A stretch of 64,000 nucleotides of DNA. Source: Bursaphelenchus xylophilus (lineage: Eukaryota; Nematoda; Chromadorea; Rhabditida; Aphelenchoididae). Position 1 is the first letter of the stretch. Each line of letters opens with the position of its first letter. A model generated the notes under the pieces. That model saw only the letters and a program-made list of their open reading frames with translations, was not told where the DNA came from and made no database searches. A program made the translations under genes and the position numbers. The DNA lies in the NCBI GenBank assembly GCA_904066235.2, contig CAJFCV020000001.1:248001-312000 (forward strand), given 5' to 3'. Shown in pieces: positions 55,058 to 64,000 of the stretch.

Positions 55058-55630
55058 ACAAGGAAAGTACTTCTATGGGGTGTGGAGTTACAGGTCGAGA
55101 TATATATCAAAAAATTCGCAAAAATTTTCTGATTCAGAATATATAAAAATTAGCTGCCTAATTTTGGTCTGATGACATGTTTTTGTCCTCAGAAATTTTC
55201 TCGCGACACCATGCAAGTGTCTTTTTGACCGTGTTTTTACCAATAAAAAATTTTTGTTTTGTGCTAAAATAAATTCTGAGGCCTTGACAAGCCTTAAAAT
55301 ATCAAATTGGATTACAACTACACCTTAGAAGTAGTTCCAATGTAAAAAATGGGTTCTAGTGTGGCAAAACGAATCGAACCCGTTCCCTTCGGATTCCCAA
55401 TCTAGCGCTCTAACCACTCGGCCACACCGCTCTCTTCCGAAGGAAGAGACCGAGCGCGCTTTTGTTGCCGCAGATTTTTTCCTCGAGAAATACATTTATT
55501 GATAAAAATCGTTGATAGACCAAAATTAGGCAGCTAATTTTTATATATTCTGAATCAGAAAATTTTTGCGAATTTTTTGATATATATCTCGACCTGTAAC
55601 TCCACACCCCATAGAAGTACTTTCCTTGTC
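55058..55630. mobile_element. Inverted-repeat element with a tRNA-like insert
   Basis: Terminal inverted repeats of about 115 bp start ACAAGGAAAGTACTTC and contain GTGTGGAGTTACAGGTC and TTAGGCAGCTAATTTTTA in inverse copies. The loop carries a tRNA-like sequence on the minus strand (55361-55427). Confidence 0.85.
55361..55427 (-). other. tRNA-like sequence (tRNA-derived, probably not functional)
   Basis: The minus strand shows an A-box (TGGCCGAGTGG), a B-box (GGTTCGATTC) and 7-base ends that pair perfectly (GTGTGGC with GCCACAC). The acceptor pairing overlaps the A-box and the T stem does not close, so it cannot be a standard tRNA. It resembles class II tRNAs with long variable arms. Similar sequences lie in the foldback at 13666-14455. 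Confidence 0.5.
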
Positions 55631-58617
55631 AAAAAAATCCCATATTAGCCATTATTCCCTCCAAAAAACGTCCTCTAAAAACCCATCGTTTCTTCGAAAA
55701 TCCCGTTCCAAAACGGCAGCACGAGATGGAACGATCGTCCAAAAAAGGCGAGAAGGATTGTAAACGCGACCTTTCGCGTATTTTTTTCTCTTCCACCCTT
55801 TCGTAATATTGCTTTTGGAAGGGAGTTTTACAAATGTTGCGTGGAAAAGAGCTGGGAAAAGGGTAGAAAATTAACACAGCGATTCTATGAGTACATCGAA
55901 TTTTCGAGAATTTGGCTTTTCTTGAGAGATAAATATTCTAATTAATTTTCGCGATTTTTTGAAAAATATAATAATAATATTTTCGGTACGAAAAAAATAA
56001 AAAAAAAACACCAAAAAAATCCCTAATAAAATCGGAAAAATTATATTTTGATATTTTTGGAAAAAATTTTAAAAAATAAAAAACATCCCTAAAAAGTTGG
56101 AAAATAATTAAATTAATCTTTGCGATTTTTCGAAAAAAAATTAAAGAAGTTTTGGGCAAGAATTCGAAGTGAAAACCAGAAAAAATCAAAAAAAAACCCC
56201 TAAAAAATCGAAAAATAATTGAATTAATTTTTAAGATTTAAAAATGAAATGTTTTTTAAATAATCTTTGTCCAAGAACTCGAAGCGAAAACGAAAAAAGA
56301 TTGATTAAAAAAATCTAAAAAACCCCTAAAAAGTCGAAAAATAATCAAATTGTTTTTTTTTCAGATTTTAAAAAAAAAAATTTTATTTTTAGTCTAAAAA
56401 TTCAAAGAAAAAATCAAAAAACCCACAAAATAAATAAAAAAATTTTCCGACTCTCTCCAATATTCGAAAGCGAAACCCCATAAAGCCAATTACCAGGCTC
56501 ATAATTTGCATGTGAAAACATCCCACGAACAAAAAATCAAGTTTTCCGAGCGCATTTGTCAAACAAATGGGATTTTTTGGTTGGGTATGTTAATGGGAGC
56601 AAAGCCTAAAAAATTTTTGCGAGGCCTGTCGCGTCAATTTTAGGGAAAATTAGATCTATTTTAAAGGCAAAAATCAATTTTTGCTTTTCCGTGCACAGCC
56701 CAAGCAAATTTTTTTAATTGTTTCGACCCGTACAGTCCGGGGATTTTTGAAAAAAAAATTTTTTTTGAATTTACAGATCGTTTTACGTAAATTTCAAGAA
56801 TGTCAATTTCACTGTGCAAATTTTTTTTTTCAAATTGCACTACGCAATTTTTTTCTGAACCTGCACAGTGCAAAACATTTTTTCTAAAATTTGCATCATG
56901 CAAACATTGCCTTTAACCGCACAGTGCAAAAAATCTTTCTCAAAAAATTGCACACTGCAGAAAATTTGTTTTAAGATCTGCACTGCACAGTGCAAAAAAT
57001 CGGTTTTCAAACCTGCACTGTGCAAAAAAAGTTTCTCAAAAATTTGCACAGTGCAAACAAAAAAAATCCCAGGAAAGAAACTACTAACCCGATTCCCAAA
57101 CACGCAAAACAAATTGTTCTTACTCGGTAATCCAAAGTGCAATAAGGTTACTCTATGGAAGAAAATTCGTCTCTTCCCGACCTTACTTTAGTCTACCAGG
57201 CATTTAAGTGGGTAATCTAACCATTCTCGGGAGAAGACCTTGAGAAAAAAGAGCGCGAAAAATTACCTGCAGTGAACAAAAAAGAAATTTCGAAAACATT
57301 TTTTATATTTTGGAAATTTTTCGAGATTTTTTATTTTTTCGAGGTAAATAAAATAACGGAGAATTGACGAGAACAAAAATTCACGAGGAGAAAAGAAGAA
57401 GAATGGTCTGTAAAAATGATGTCTAAACTTTTTTTTACAAAAGGAAAAATTGAAAAATCATCGATATTATACTTGACATTTGTCTTCAAAAAAGGTCAAA
57501 AATCAATGTTTTTCAGTTGAAAAAAATCAAAATGGCATGGAGAAATATTGAAAGGTCATAAAATCAAAAAAAAATTTGTGAAATTTTGGAAAGGTGACAT
57601 TTTATACGAAAAATTTGTTAAATCTCAAATTTGATTTTTTGACAAAAGTTGATGCTAAAGTAAGATAAAAATAGCTAGACAAAGCTCTTTGTGGCATAAA
57701 CCATCAATTTCAAATATAAAAGTTTGAAAAATTCTCCATTAGATGTCTACTACAACATAATTTTTGTTCCGATCCTTCCCAGAACCCCTAAAACAATATA
57801 TCTCCTGCTTTATAAAGGATTTCCTTTCACTTCTAACCCCATAATTTCAAAATTGTGTCATAAAACCAAATAATTTGCAAGAAAAAAGAGAAATGGATCA
57901 AAACTTCAGCTAATAATACCCTCAGGCAGTCTTTTCTAATGAATCAAATCAAGTGCGGCGAGAGGCGAAGACAAATACTGGTCGTAATGAAGAAGAAATG
58001 AAGAAGAAACAATGGGAGAAAAAAAAATTATTTTCATTTTTTTTTCATGTCTGCACTGTGCAGATTCTGAAAAAATTTTTGCACAGTGCAAAAGAAAAAT
58101 TTTCGTGCGGGAAATAAATCTTTGTTGAAAAATCGAATTTCCAGTGGATGATAGAGACTGTGAGTGGTGTTTATAACGGGCTGAGTCATCAAATTTTTCG
58201 GCGATCTTCAGAAAAAAAAATTTTTTTTTTGAAAAAAATAAATATTTTATTTGAATTTTTTTTGAAAATTTAATTTGATATCTACAATATTTAGACCCTC
58301 ATAACATCCAAAATGCAAAAAAAAATATTTTTCCACTAAAATTATTAAAGTTATTTATAAAATCCCCCCTCCCTTCGCCTCAAATTACCCTGTTTTCGCC
58401 TTCAAAGCACGTCTGTTTACTCGCACTGGTCGGTAAACAAAGATCTAGCGGTTATTAAGATTATTTCAGACGCTACCTCGCTGCTCCGCGGCGTTAGAAA
58501 CGTTTGACGAGGGGAACGAAACGATTATTTATGATAAGACCGGGAAATTGAGGGGATAAAAAGTATAAAAGTGGAAAAATTTGGGAATTTTATGCATTTC
58601 AAAGCTCAAAATTTTGT
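55631..58617. other. Gene-poor AT-rich region
   Basis: No coding region recognised. It contains repeated A/T-rich phrases (55920-56400), a palindrome cluster at 56806-57055 (about 6 sites, several decayed, e.g. GCACTACGC, GCATCATGC), a TGACATTTTATACGA half-hairpin at 57596, two palindromes at 58051-58091, and a mixed-composition segment at 58370-58560 that may be regulatory. Confidence 0.4.
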
Positions 58618-59432
58618 ACTGCACGGTGCGGTTAAAAATTTTTGACTGCACCGTGCGAAATTTCTATTTTTATTTCTGCACCGTACAGTCAAACTTTTTC
58701 ACTGCACAGTGCAGGCAAAAATAAAATTGCACTGTGCGAAAGGTTGTCGCAAAAAAATGTTTGTTGCACAGTGCAGAATTTTCCATTGCACTGTGCAATT
58801 TCTCTATCGCTTGCTTGCACGGTGCAATCAGATTTTCCATTGCACAGTGCAGTCAAATGTGAAGTTTTGCACAGTGCAAAAGGTATGTCGCAACAAAAAA
58901 ATTTCGCGGCACGGTGCGGCACAATTTTTCTCTGATCGCACAGTGCAATGAAAAATTTGCTTTCGCACAGTGCAAAAAACTTTTCCTCACGGTGCGGTCA
59001 AATTTTTGACTGCACTGTGCAGGCAAAAATAAAATTGCACTGTGCGAAAGGTTGTCGCAAAAAATTTTCGTTGCACAGTGCAGAATTTTCCATTGCACTG
59101 TGCAATTTCTCTATCGCTTGCTTGCACGGTGCAATCAGATTTTCCATTGCACAGTGCAGTCAAATGTGAAGTTTTGCACAGTGCAAAAGATATGTCGCAA
59201 CAAAATAAATTCGCGGCACGGTGCGGTCAAAAAATTTTGAGTGCACCGTGCAAAGTCTTTATTTTTATTTTTGCACCGTGCGGTCAAACTTTTTCACTGC
59301 ACAGTGCAAGCAAAAATAAAATTGCACTGTGCGAAAGGTTGTCGCAAAGAAATTTTCGTTGCACAGTGCAGTGGAAAATGCAAAAACTTTTCCGCACGGT
59401 GCGGTCAAACCTGTGTTTTTGCACCGTGCAAG
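58618..59432. repeat. Higher-order palindrome array
   Basis: About 35 GCAC-N-GTGC sites built from a repeated unit of roughly 300-340 bp. Each unit runs: CAGGCAAAAATAAAATTGCAC, GAAAGGTTGTCGCAAA, CAGAATTTTCCATTGCAC, TTTCTCTATCGCTTGCTTGC, AATCAGATTTTCCATTGCAC, CAAATGTGAAGTTTTGCAC, then TATGTCGCAACAAA and a CGCGGCACGGTGCGG end. Two full units and a partial third are present, with nearly identical spacers. Confidence 0.93.
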
Positions 59433-60953
59433 AGCGAAAAAAAGTTGTCGAAAAAGTAGGAAAATTTGGCCCATTGAAAAACTAGTGCAAAAACGAACCC
59501 GTTTTCTTTCAATTTATCCAATTTTCCCCGCTTCAGGCTGATTAAATGGCCTAAAAAACGGCCGAAGAATGCGAGTTTTTGGGGGCCGAACGGGAAATAA
59601 ATTAAGCGCCTGAGAAATGGTCCCAGGAACACTTTGGAAGAGTAATTTAGCGCCTTTCGACCAGTGTTTAATTTAAAAATTCAAAAAAACAAAAAAAGAA
59701 AAAAAAATTTTTAATTTTGAAATATTCTTTATGCTGATATAGCGTCGAAAAATCTCTGAAAACACACTTTAAACGTATTAAAAGCAGGTGTGTGAAGCCT
59801 GAAATACCGCATGGTCATCGGATTTCCAACAAAGCGGCATTATTCCCGCTCCGAAAAAACGATAATAAGCTCCCGGGGTAGGGAGAGAAAAGGGCACAGC
59901 CAGGTGTGGAGTTCATTTTTTATGCATCCGGTTGTTGGAAATCCAAAAAAAAATTTTTTTTCAAAAATTCCGAAAAAGGAAAAATTTAAAAAAATCAATG
60001 TTTAAGAGAAAAATGGAGATATTTCCCCAGGGCAAATTAGCTAAAAAAAACTTCAGAAGCCCTCCAATGCCTTTGGATCGTCTTTTACAAAAAAAATCGG
60101 GAAAAACCTGCAATTTTAAGGGAAAATCAGAATTTTGCCTGAGGGCAAGAGACGAAAAATAATTGCATATCCTTTTTATGAGACCACAGAGTGTGCAAAA
60201 TAAGAATAATAAACTTTTTTCCTCAATGTATATTGGTTTAGACATGAAACTTCGAGTTTTTCAAAATCCCTCGGCCCGCCAAAAAATCCCAACCAGTCGA
60301 TTATCTCCGAACCCACCGAAAAATCCCGTAATTTCTGGTCCCATCCCACCGAAAGGGCCATTTATCCGCTGCAAAAAAACCGAGGCAAAATTAAGGCCTT
60401 TTGGTCACTAAAGCGCGACGAAAAAAGAGCGCCAGAAACGAGGAGACGCACAGAAGGGAGGGCGAAAAAGGCCAGTATAAGGTCGGGAAGAGAGCACTTG
60501 TTCGAGGGGTCACTTCGCCTTCAACTTTCACACAAAAGAAAGTCGAGAAAGAGGGGATAAATAATGGGAAACAACGAGAGGGAGACAATTTTCGGGAGTT
60601 GCGGCAAAAACCAGGTGGGATTTCGGTATTATTTTTGGTTAATGAGGTCCGTTGGGTGGTCTAAAAAAATATTATGACCAATCTAGCGATGTTGGCGATG
60701 TTTTCCGCGGAAATTTTGAATTTGAAAATATGGTGACATTAATGTCTAGAACAAGGTAAAAATATAAAATTTTGGTCGATTTTGCTAACTAAATTAAATG
60801 CATTTAATTAAGTTAGCAGAATACGCTGTGGGCTACCGGAAAACATCAAGGTAAGCACAAACAGCACTCAAATATCTTGTATTTACTCCAAAAATCGAAA
60901 ATACGCATGAAATTTTCAAAAAATCCCGGTTTTGGAAGCAAAAACAAAGTCAG
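59433..60953. other. Intergenic / possible 5' region of the ORF at 60.9 kb
   Basis: Mixed DNA with no palindromes of the GCAC-N-GTGC type. 60250-60660 is GC-richer, with open frames that lack support. A near-perfect 36-bp palindrome lies at 60783-60818. An upstream exon for the ORF at 60954 is expected here but could not be fixed. Confidence 0.35.
60783..60818. repeat. Near-perfect 36-bp palindrome
   Basis: Half-site TGCTAACTAAATTAAATG followed directly by its complement with a single mismatch position. AT-rich, single copy in the window. Confidence 0.75.
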
Positions 60954-61252
60954 CAAGTGTTGAAATCACGCAACATAATAGATTAAGGACCGAAGACCTT
61001 CATAAAAACAAGGATTATTACCTTTCCTCAGGGCAAACCGAAAATTTTGCATTTTTCTCCACCTCCCAAGCCCCCGAAGACCCTCTGCAATGGGAGCCCG
61101 AAAATCCGTATAAGAAATATAGCCTTCATGAATATAACATCAAAATTAAACCCCCGATGTCTCCGCTTTTGTTCTCGCGGCAAGAGAGGCTGCTCGATGC
61201 AAAAATTGAAAGAGAAATACGCAAATCTTGGCTCGCCGAAACGAAAATTTAA
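60954..61252 (+). CDS. Unidentified small protein, last exon
   Basis: The open frame from an AG at 60952-60953 to TAA at 61250-61252 encodes about 99 residues with balanced composition (Glu, Lys, Pro, aromatic), unlike the low-complexity noise around it. It contains LQWEPENPYKKYSLHEYN and a helical, charged end (RQERLLDAKIEREIRKSWL). AATAAA follows 15 bases after the stop. The first exon is missing: the frame needs one base from upstream and has no ATG near its start. No family recognised. Confidence 0.5.
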
Positions 61253-61265
61253 TTAAAACTCAAGA

Positions 61266-61271
61266 GAATAA
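61266..61271 (+). terminator. Poly(A) signal after the 60.9-kb ORF
   Basis: AATAAA shortly after the TAA at 61250-61252. Confidence 0.5.
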
Positions 61272-61527
61272 AAGACCTCGCGAAAATCTTGAATGTTGAA
61301 TAAGAAGCCTCATATAGATTCGTTATCGTTTTCAACCCTAAAATAGATAATTTTGCCATTTTTGCCCCGGGGCATTTAGGGAAAATCAAGATTTTTTTAG
61401 TAAAAAATGGGAAATTTGAGAAAAATTGCATGTTTTGCAACAATACAAACGAAAGACACGATTACATTCGGTGTAAATATGGCTACATTTATTATAAAAA
61501 TAATAGAAAATCAAAAGAAAAACTTTT

Positions 61528-61599
61528 GGGCTGAGCCGGGGATCGATCCCGGGACCTCTCGCACCCTAAGCGAGAATCATACCACTAGACCACTCAGCC
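61528..61599 (-). tRNA. tRNA-Pro (anticodon AGG)
   Basis: The full cloverleaf can be drawn on the minus strand: acceptor GGCTGAG paired with CTCAGCC; D arm TGGTCTAGTGGTATGA; anticodon stem CTCGC/GCGAG around loop TTAGGGT (anticodon AGG, reading CCU/CCC); variable GGTC; T arm with CCGGG/CCCGG-type pairing around the ATCGATC loop; discriminator C. No intron. The A and B boxes match consensus. It stands alone between two small ORFs. Confidence 0.95.
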
Positions 61600-61810
61600 A
61601 CGCTTCGCCATGCTCTTCTAATCGGTAGAGAAGAAAGTGGGCGTGGCTAAAAGGTGTTTGAAAAGATAAAATAAGTGTGCAAAAACGTCGTCATTATGAC
61701 AGAATAAATTTAAAAAATTTTTTACCTTCATTTTTTTGTAACTGCCCGAAAAATTTTACATAATTTTTTGAGTTTTATAAAAGTTTGTGAAAAAATTAAA
61801 TACCCCTGTC

Positions 61811-62134
61811 ATGATGACACATTTATTGGAAAAGGTTAAACAAACTCTTTTTGATTTGTATAGTTTGACGGATGGAGAGAGAAACAAGTCTTTTCTCACT
61901 TCACGGGACATTCCAGGACGCGCTTTTCCAATAACAAGCGCCGAAAAAGTTTTTTTTGGAAGAAAATGGACAAAGCCCACGGTTTTTCGATATCTCCTTT
62001 ATTCGCCTGGACCGAAAATTGATGTGCATTTCATTTCTGGCCATATTTTACATAAAAAAAAGAAAATAAAATTGCATTTACTTTCGAAAATTTTTGTCCA
62101 GAATATGCAACGTGAAGGTAAAATTTGGCTTTAG
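61811..62134 (+). CDS. Possible single-exon ORF, unidentified
   Basis: An ATG-started frame of 107 codons, with composition more protein-like than the surrounding DNA in its first 70 codons (TLFDLYSLTDGERNKSF, DIPGRAFPITSAEKV, GRKWTKPTVFRY), ending in a Lys-rich stretch. It stops 20 bases before the converging crotonase gene's last exon. No splice sites, domain or signal recognised. It may be a real small gene or chance. Confidence 0.35.
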   Translation: MMTHLLEKVKQTLFDLYSLTDGERNKSFLTSRDIPGRAFPITSAEKVFFGRKWTKPTVFRYLLYSPGPKIDVHFISGHILHKKKKIKLHLLSKIFVQNMQREGKIWL

Positions 62135-62153
62135 ACGGCGAAAAAATAGGATT

Positions 62154-63969
62154 TCAGATCTTGGCCTTTCGTTTTTGGATCGATTTGGCCATAAATTCGG
62201 CCATTTCAGGGTCTTTGGCGCGCTGAATCAGGGCTTTCACCTCCTCAACGTGCGTATTTCTCCATTGAGGGCGGAGGTCGCGAACCATCAATTCTTTCAC
62301 GGCCAGAACTGACTGAAAATCGTAAAAATAGGGTAAGATTACGAGCAAAAAACACATTAAAAATTTTATGAACAAAATTAATTTTTTTTTTTTTTTTTTT
62401 TTTTTGAATTTCGAGATTTTCTTCAAAGAATTAGTTGATTTTTACTCCAAAAATTACAAAAAAATTAATTTATGGCAATCTTTTAGCGTTTTGCACAGTG
62501 CAAAAAATTTTAAAAATTTCCCACCGTGCACTCTCAAAAATTTTTTTTGCACTGTGCAGACGAGTAAAAAATTGCACTGCGCAAAAAAAATAAGAATAAC
62601 ACACCACAAAAAAACGATCCGAAACTTACCCCTGGCGCCAAGGTGGTCAAATATTTCAAATATTTTTCGCACTCCTCCTTGAAATTGGCCTCGGGATAAA
62701 CGTGCGAGATCAGTCCGGCCTCGTGCGCCTCCTTGGCCGACAATTTTTCGGAGAAGATCAAGTGCTTGGCGGCTTTGATGCGACCCATTGTGTGGACCCA
62801 ATTGGTGGACGAAGTTCCTTCGGCCAACAAGCCCAGCTGGGTGAAGGGGAGGAGGAAGTATGCCTAAAGAAATGGAACTTTTATCTCACAAAATTTTTGG
62901 TTTATTGCACCGTACAAAAGAAACTTTTTGTGAGTTGCACAGCGCGAAAAAATTTTTGTGACTGCACTGTGCGAAAGGCAAATTTTGTGACTGCACTGTG
63001 CGAAAAAAGTATATAACTGCACTGTGCGAAAGACAAATTTTGTGCCTGCACTGTGCGAAAAAAATTGATAACTGCACTGTGCGAAAAAATTTTGTGACTG
63101 CACTGTGCGAAAGACAAATTTTGTGCCTGCACTGTGCGAAAAAAGTTTATAACTGCACTGTGCGAACGACAAATTTTGTGACTGCACTGTGCAAGAAACT
63201 AATTTTGTGACTGCACAGTGCTAACGACAAATTTTGTGATTGCACTGTGCTAACGACAAATTTTGTGATTGCACTGTGCGAAAGACAAATTTTGTGACTG
63301 CACTGTGCAAGAAACTAATTTTGTGACTGCACTGTGCGAAGGAGAAATTTTGTGACTGCACTGTGCAAGAAACTAATTTTGTGACTGCACTGTGCAAGAA
63401 ACTAATTTTGTGACTGCACTGTGCAAAAAAAATTTATAACTGCACTGTGCGAAAGGCAAATTTTGTGACTGCACTGTGCGAAAAAAAATTGTAACTGCAC
63501 TGTGCTAAACTTTTTTGATTTTTTTCACTGTGCAGCGACTCAAAAAACCTTTTAAATATTGAAAGAAATTGTCGTAAAAAATCACCTTCTCAGTCGCCAA
63601 AACTAAATCGAACAGTCCCAAAATTGTGGCGGCAATTCCGATAGCCGGTCCATTCAGCAGAGCGATTGCAATTTTCTTGTGCTCAATGAGTTCCGAGGCG
63701 GTCTCAATGTACTTCGGAGTGGCGTCGGAGACGCTGAAAATCGAATTTTAAACCAAAGAATCATAAACATTTTTCGCATGTTAAAATTTCTCACTTTCTA
63801 ACTTGTTTTGCCGTCAGTTCTGTGCCAGCACTGAAGAAATCGCCGGCTCCTGCAAAATTCAATATGTTGTTTTGGAGTAAAACGTGATTTTCTTACCGGT
63901 AAGGACAGTAAAAATGATTTCGTCATCAGAATTTATTTGGCGCAGAAGTTTTGGGAGGGCGTCGTAGAG
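62154..63969 (-). CDS. ECI2-like enoyl-CoA delta isomerase / crotonase-family enzyme (5' end beyond window)
   Basis: Exons 63969-63897, 63849-63795, 63733-63586, 62863-62630 and 62312-62154 join in phase to about 222 residues; further N-terminal exons must lie past position 64000. Crotonase features: an oxyanion-hole region TGAGDFFSAGTEL, NGPAIGIAATILGLFDLVLAT, and PFTQLGLLAEGTSST, where the Glu corresponds to the catalytic Glu of delta3,delta2-enoyl-CoA isomerases (ECI/PECI). The sequence FSEKLSAKEAHEAGLISHVYP is typical of the ECI2 branch. The enzyme moves double bonds of unsaturated fatty acyl-CoAs for beta-oxidation in peroxisomes or mitochondria. The C-terminus KAKI is not a standard peroxisomal signal, so location is uncertain. 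The intron between 62863 and 63586 is filled by a palindrome array. Confidence 0.88.
62489..62585. repeat. Palindromes in the last crotonase intron (about 4)
   Basis: GCACAGTGC, a decayed CACCGTGCAC, GCACTGTGC and a decayed GCACTGCGC within 100 bp, next to a long poly-T run (62381-62405). Confidence 0.75.
62907..63530. repeat. Tandem palindrome array inside a crotonase intron
   Basis: About 24 units, each containing ACTGCACTGTGC, a short linker (GAAAGACA, AAGAAACT, TAACGACA or GAAAAAA) and AATTTTGTG or TTATA. Period is mainly 29 bp with 26-bp variants. Almost every unit has centre T on the plus strand, so it is highly homogenised. It occupies most of the 722-bp intron. Confidence 0.95.
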
Positions 63970-64000
63970 CTGAAAACCTTTTTTTAATGAAGTTTTGAAG

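Noticed and set aside
62907..63530. CRISPR-like array of short repeats
   Set aside because: Spacers are not unique, the repeat is an 11-12-bp palindrome core and the DNA is clearly a eukaryotic intron.

Overview
The window reads as chromosomal DNA of a nematode, probably a free-living rhabditid; I cannot name the species. The evidence is short introns (down to 36-37 bp) with GTAAGT-type donors and TTTTCAG acceptors, acceptors a few bases upstream of start codons that look like trans-splice sites, a tRNA-Pro(AGG), and protein families with recognisable nematode and animal orthologues. Non-coding DNA is AT-rich, full of A/T runs, and dense in foldback elements and one short palindromic motif.

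Gene order: the 3' end of an unidentified gene (1-487, +); a GT31 beta-1,3-glycosyltransferase (about 1275-4519, +); an AGXT2-type mitochondrial aminotransferase (5295-8700, +); a divergent, CENP-A-like histone H3 variant (9574-10565, -); a small secreted cysteine-rich protein (11192-11730, -); a secreted leucine-rich-repeat protein (12253-15806, -); a double-zinc-ribbon tail-anchored protein (16097-17346, -) with a stray inverted copy of the last LRR exons beside it (17806-18145); about 14 kb of repeat-rich DNA; a small basic/acidic protein with a long 3'UTR (32729-33917, +); succinyl-CoA:3-ketoacid CoA transferase (36719-39704, -); an ADAM10/SUP-17-like metalloprotease (41043-47319, -); two tandem zeta-class GST/maleylacetoacetate isomerase genes (51050-52669 and 53167-54465, +); a short unidentified ORF (about 60954-61252, +); tRNA-Pro (61528-61599, -); a possible ORF (61811-62134, +); and an ECI2-like enoyl-CoA isomerase (62154-63969, -) whose 5' end lies beyond the window. 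I joined exons by matching splice phase, and nearly every junction is frame-consistent. Several genes serve mitochondrial or peroxisomal metabolism (ketone-body use, tyrosine breakdown, fatty-acid isomerisation, glyoxylate/beta-amino acid transamination), but nothing suggests an operon.

The most striking feature is a 9-bp dyad, GCAC-N-GTGC, usually flanked by A/T runs. By eye it occurs roughly 250 times. It sits in introns and intergenic DNA, is absent from the exons I built, and is concentrated in about 20 clusters, some of them regular tandem or higher-order arrays (31.3-31.9 kb, 48.8-49.5 kb, 58.6-59.4 kb, 62.9-63.5 kb). The centre base varies while both half-sites stay intact, which suggests selection or copying of a dimer-binding site. 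A recurring five-palindrome cassette shows that whole groups of sites also move as units. A second structured signal is an array of short hairpins filling intron 1 of both GST paralogues, with the same core elsewhere in the window. At least seven foldback/MITE families complete the picture.
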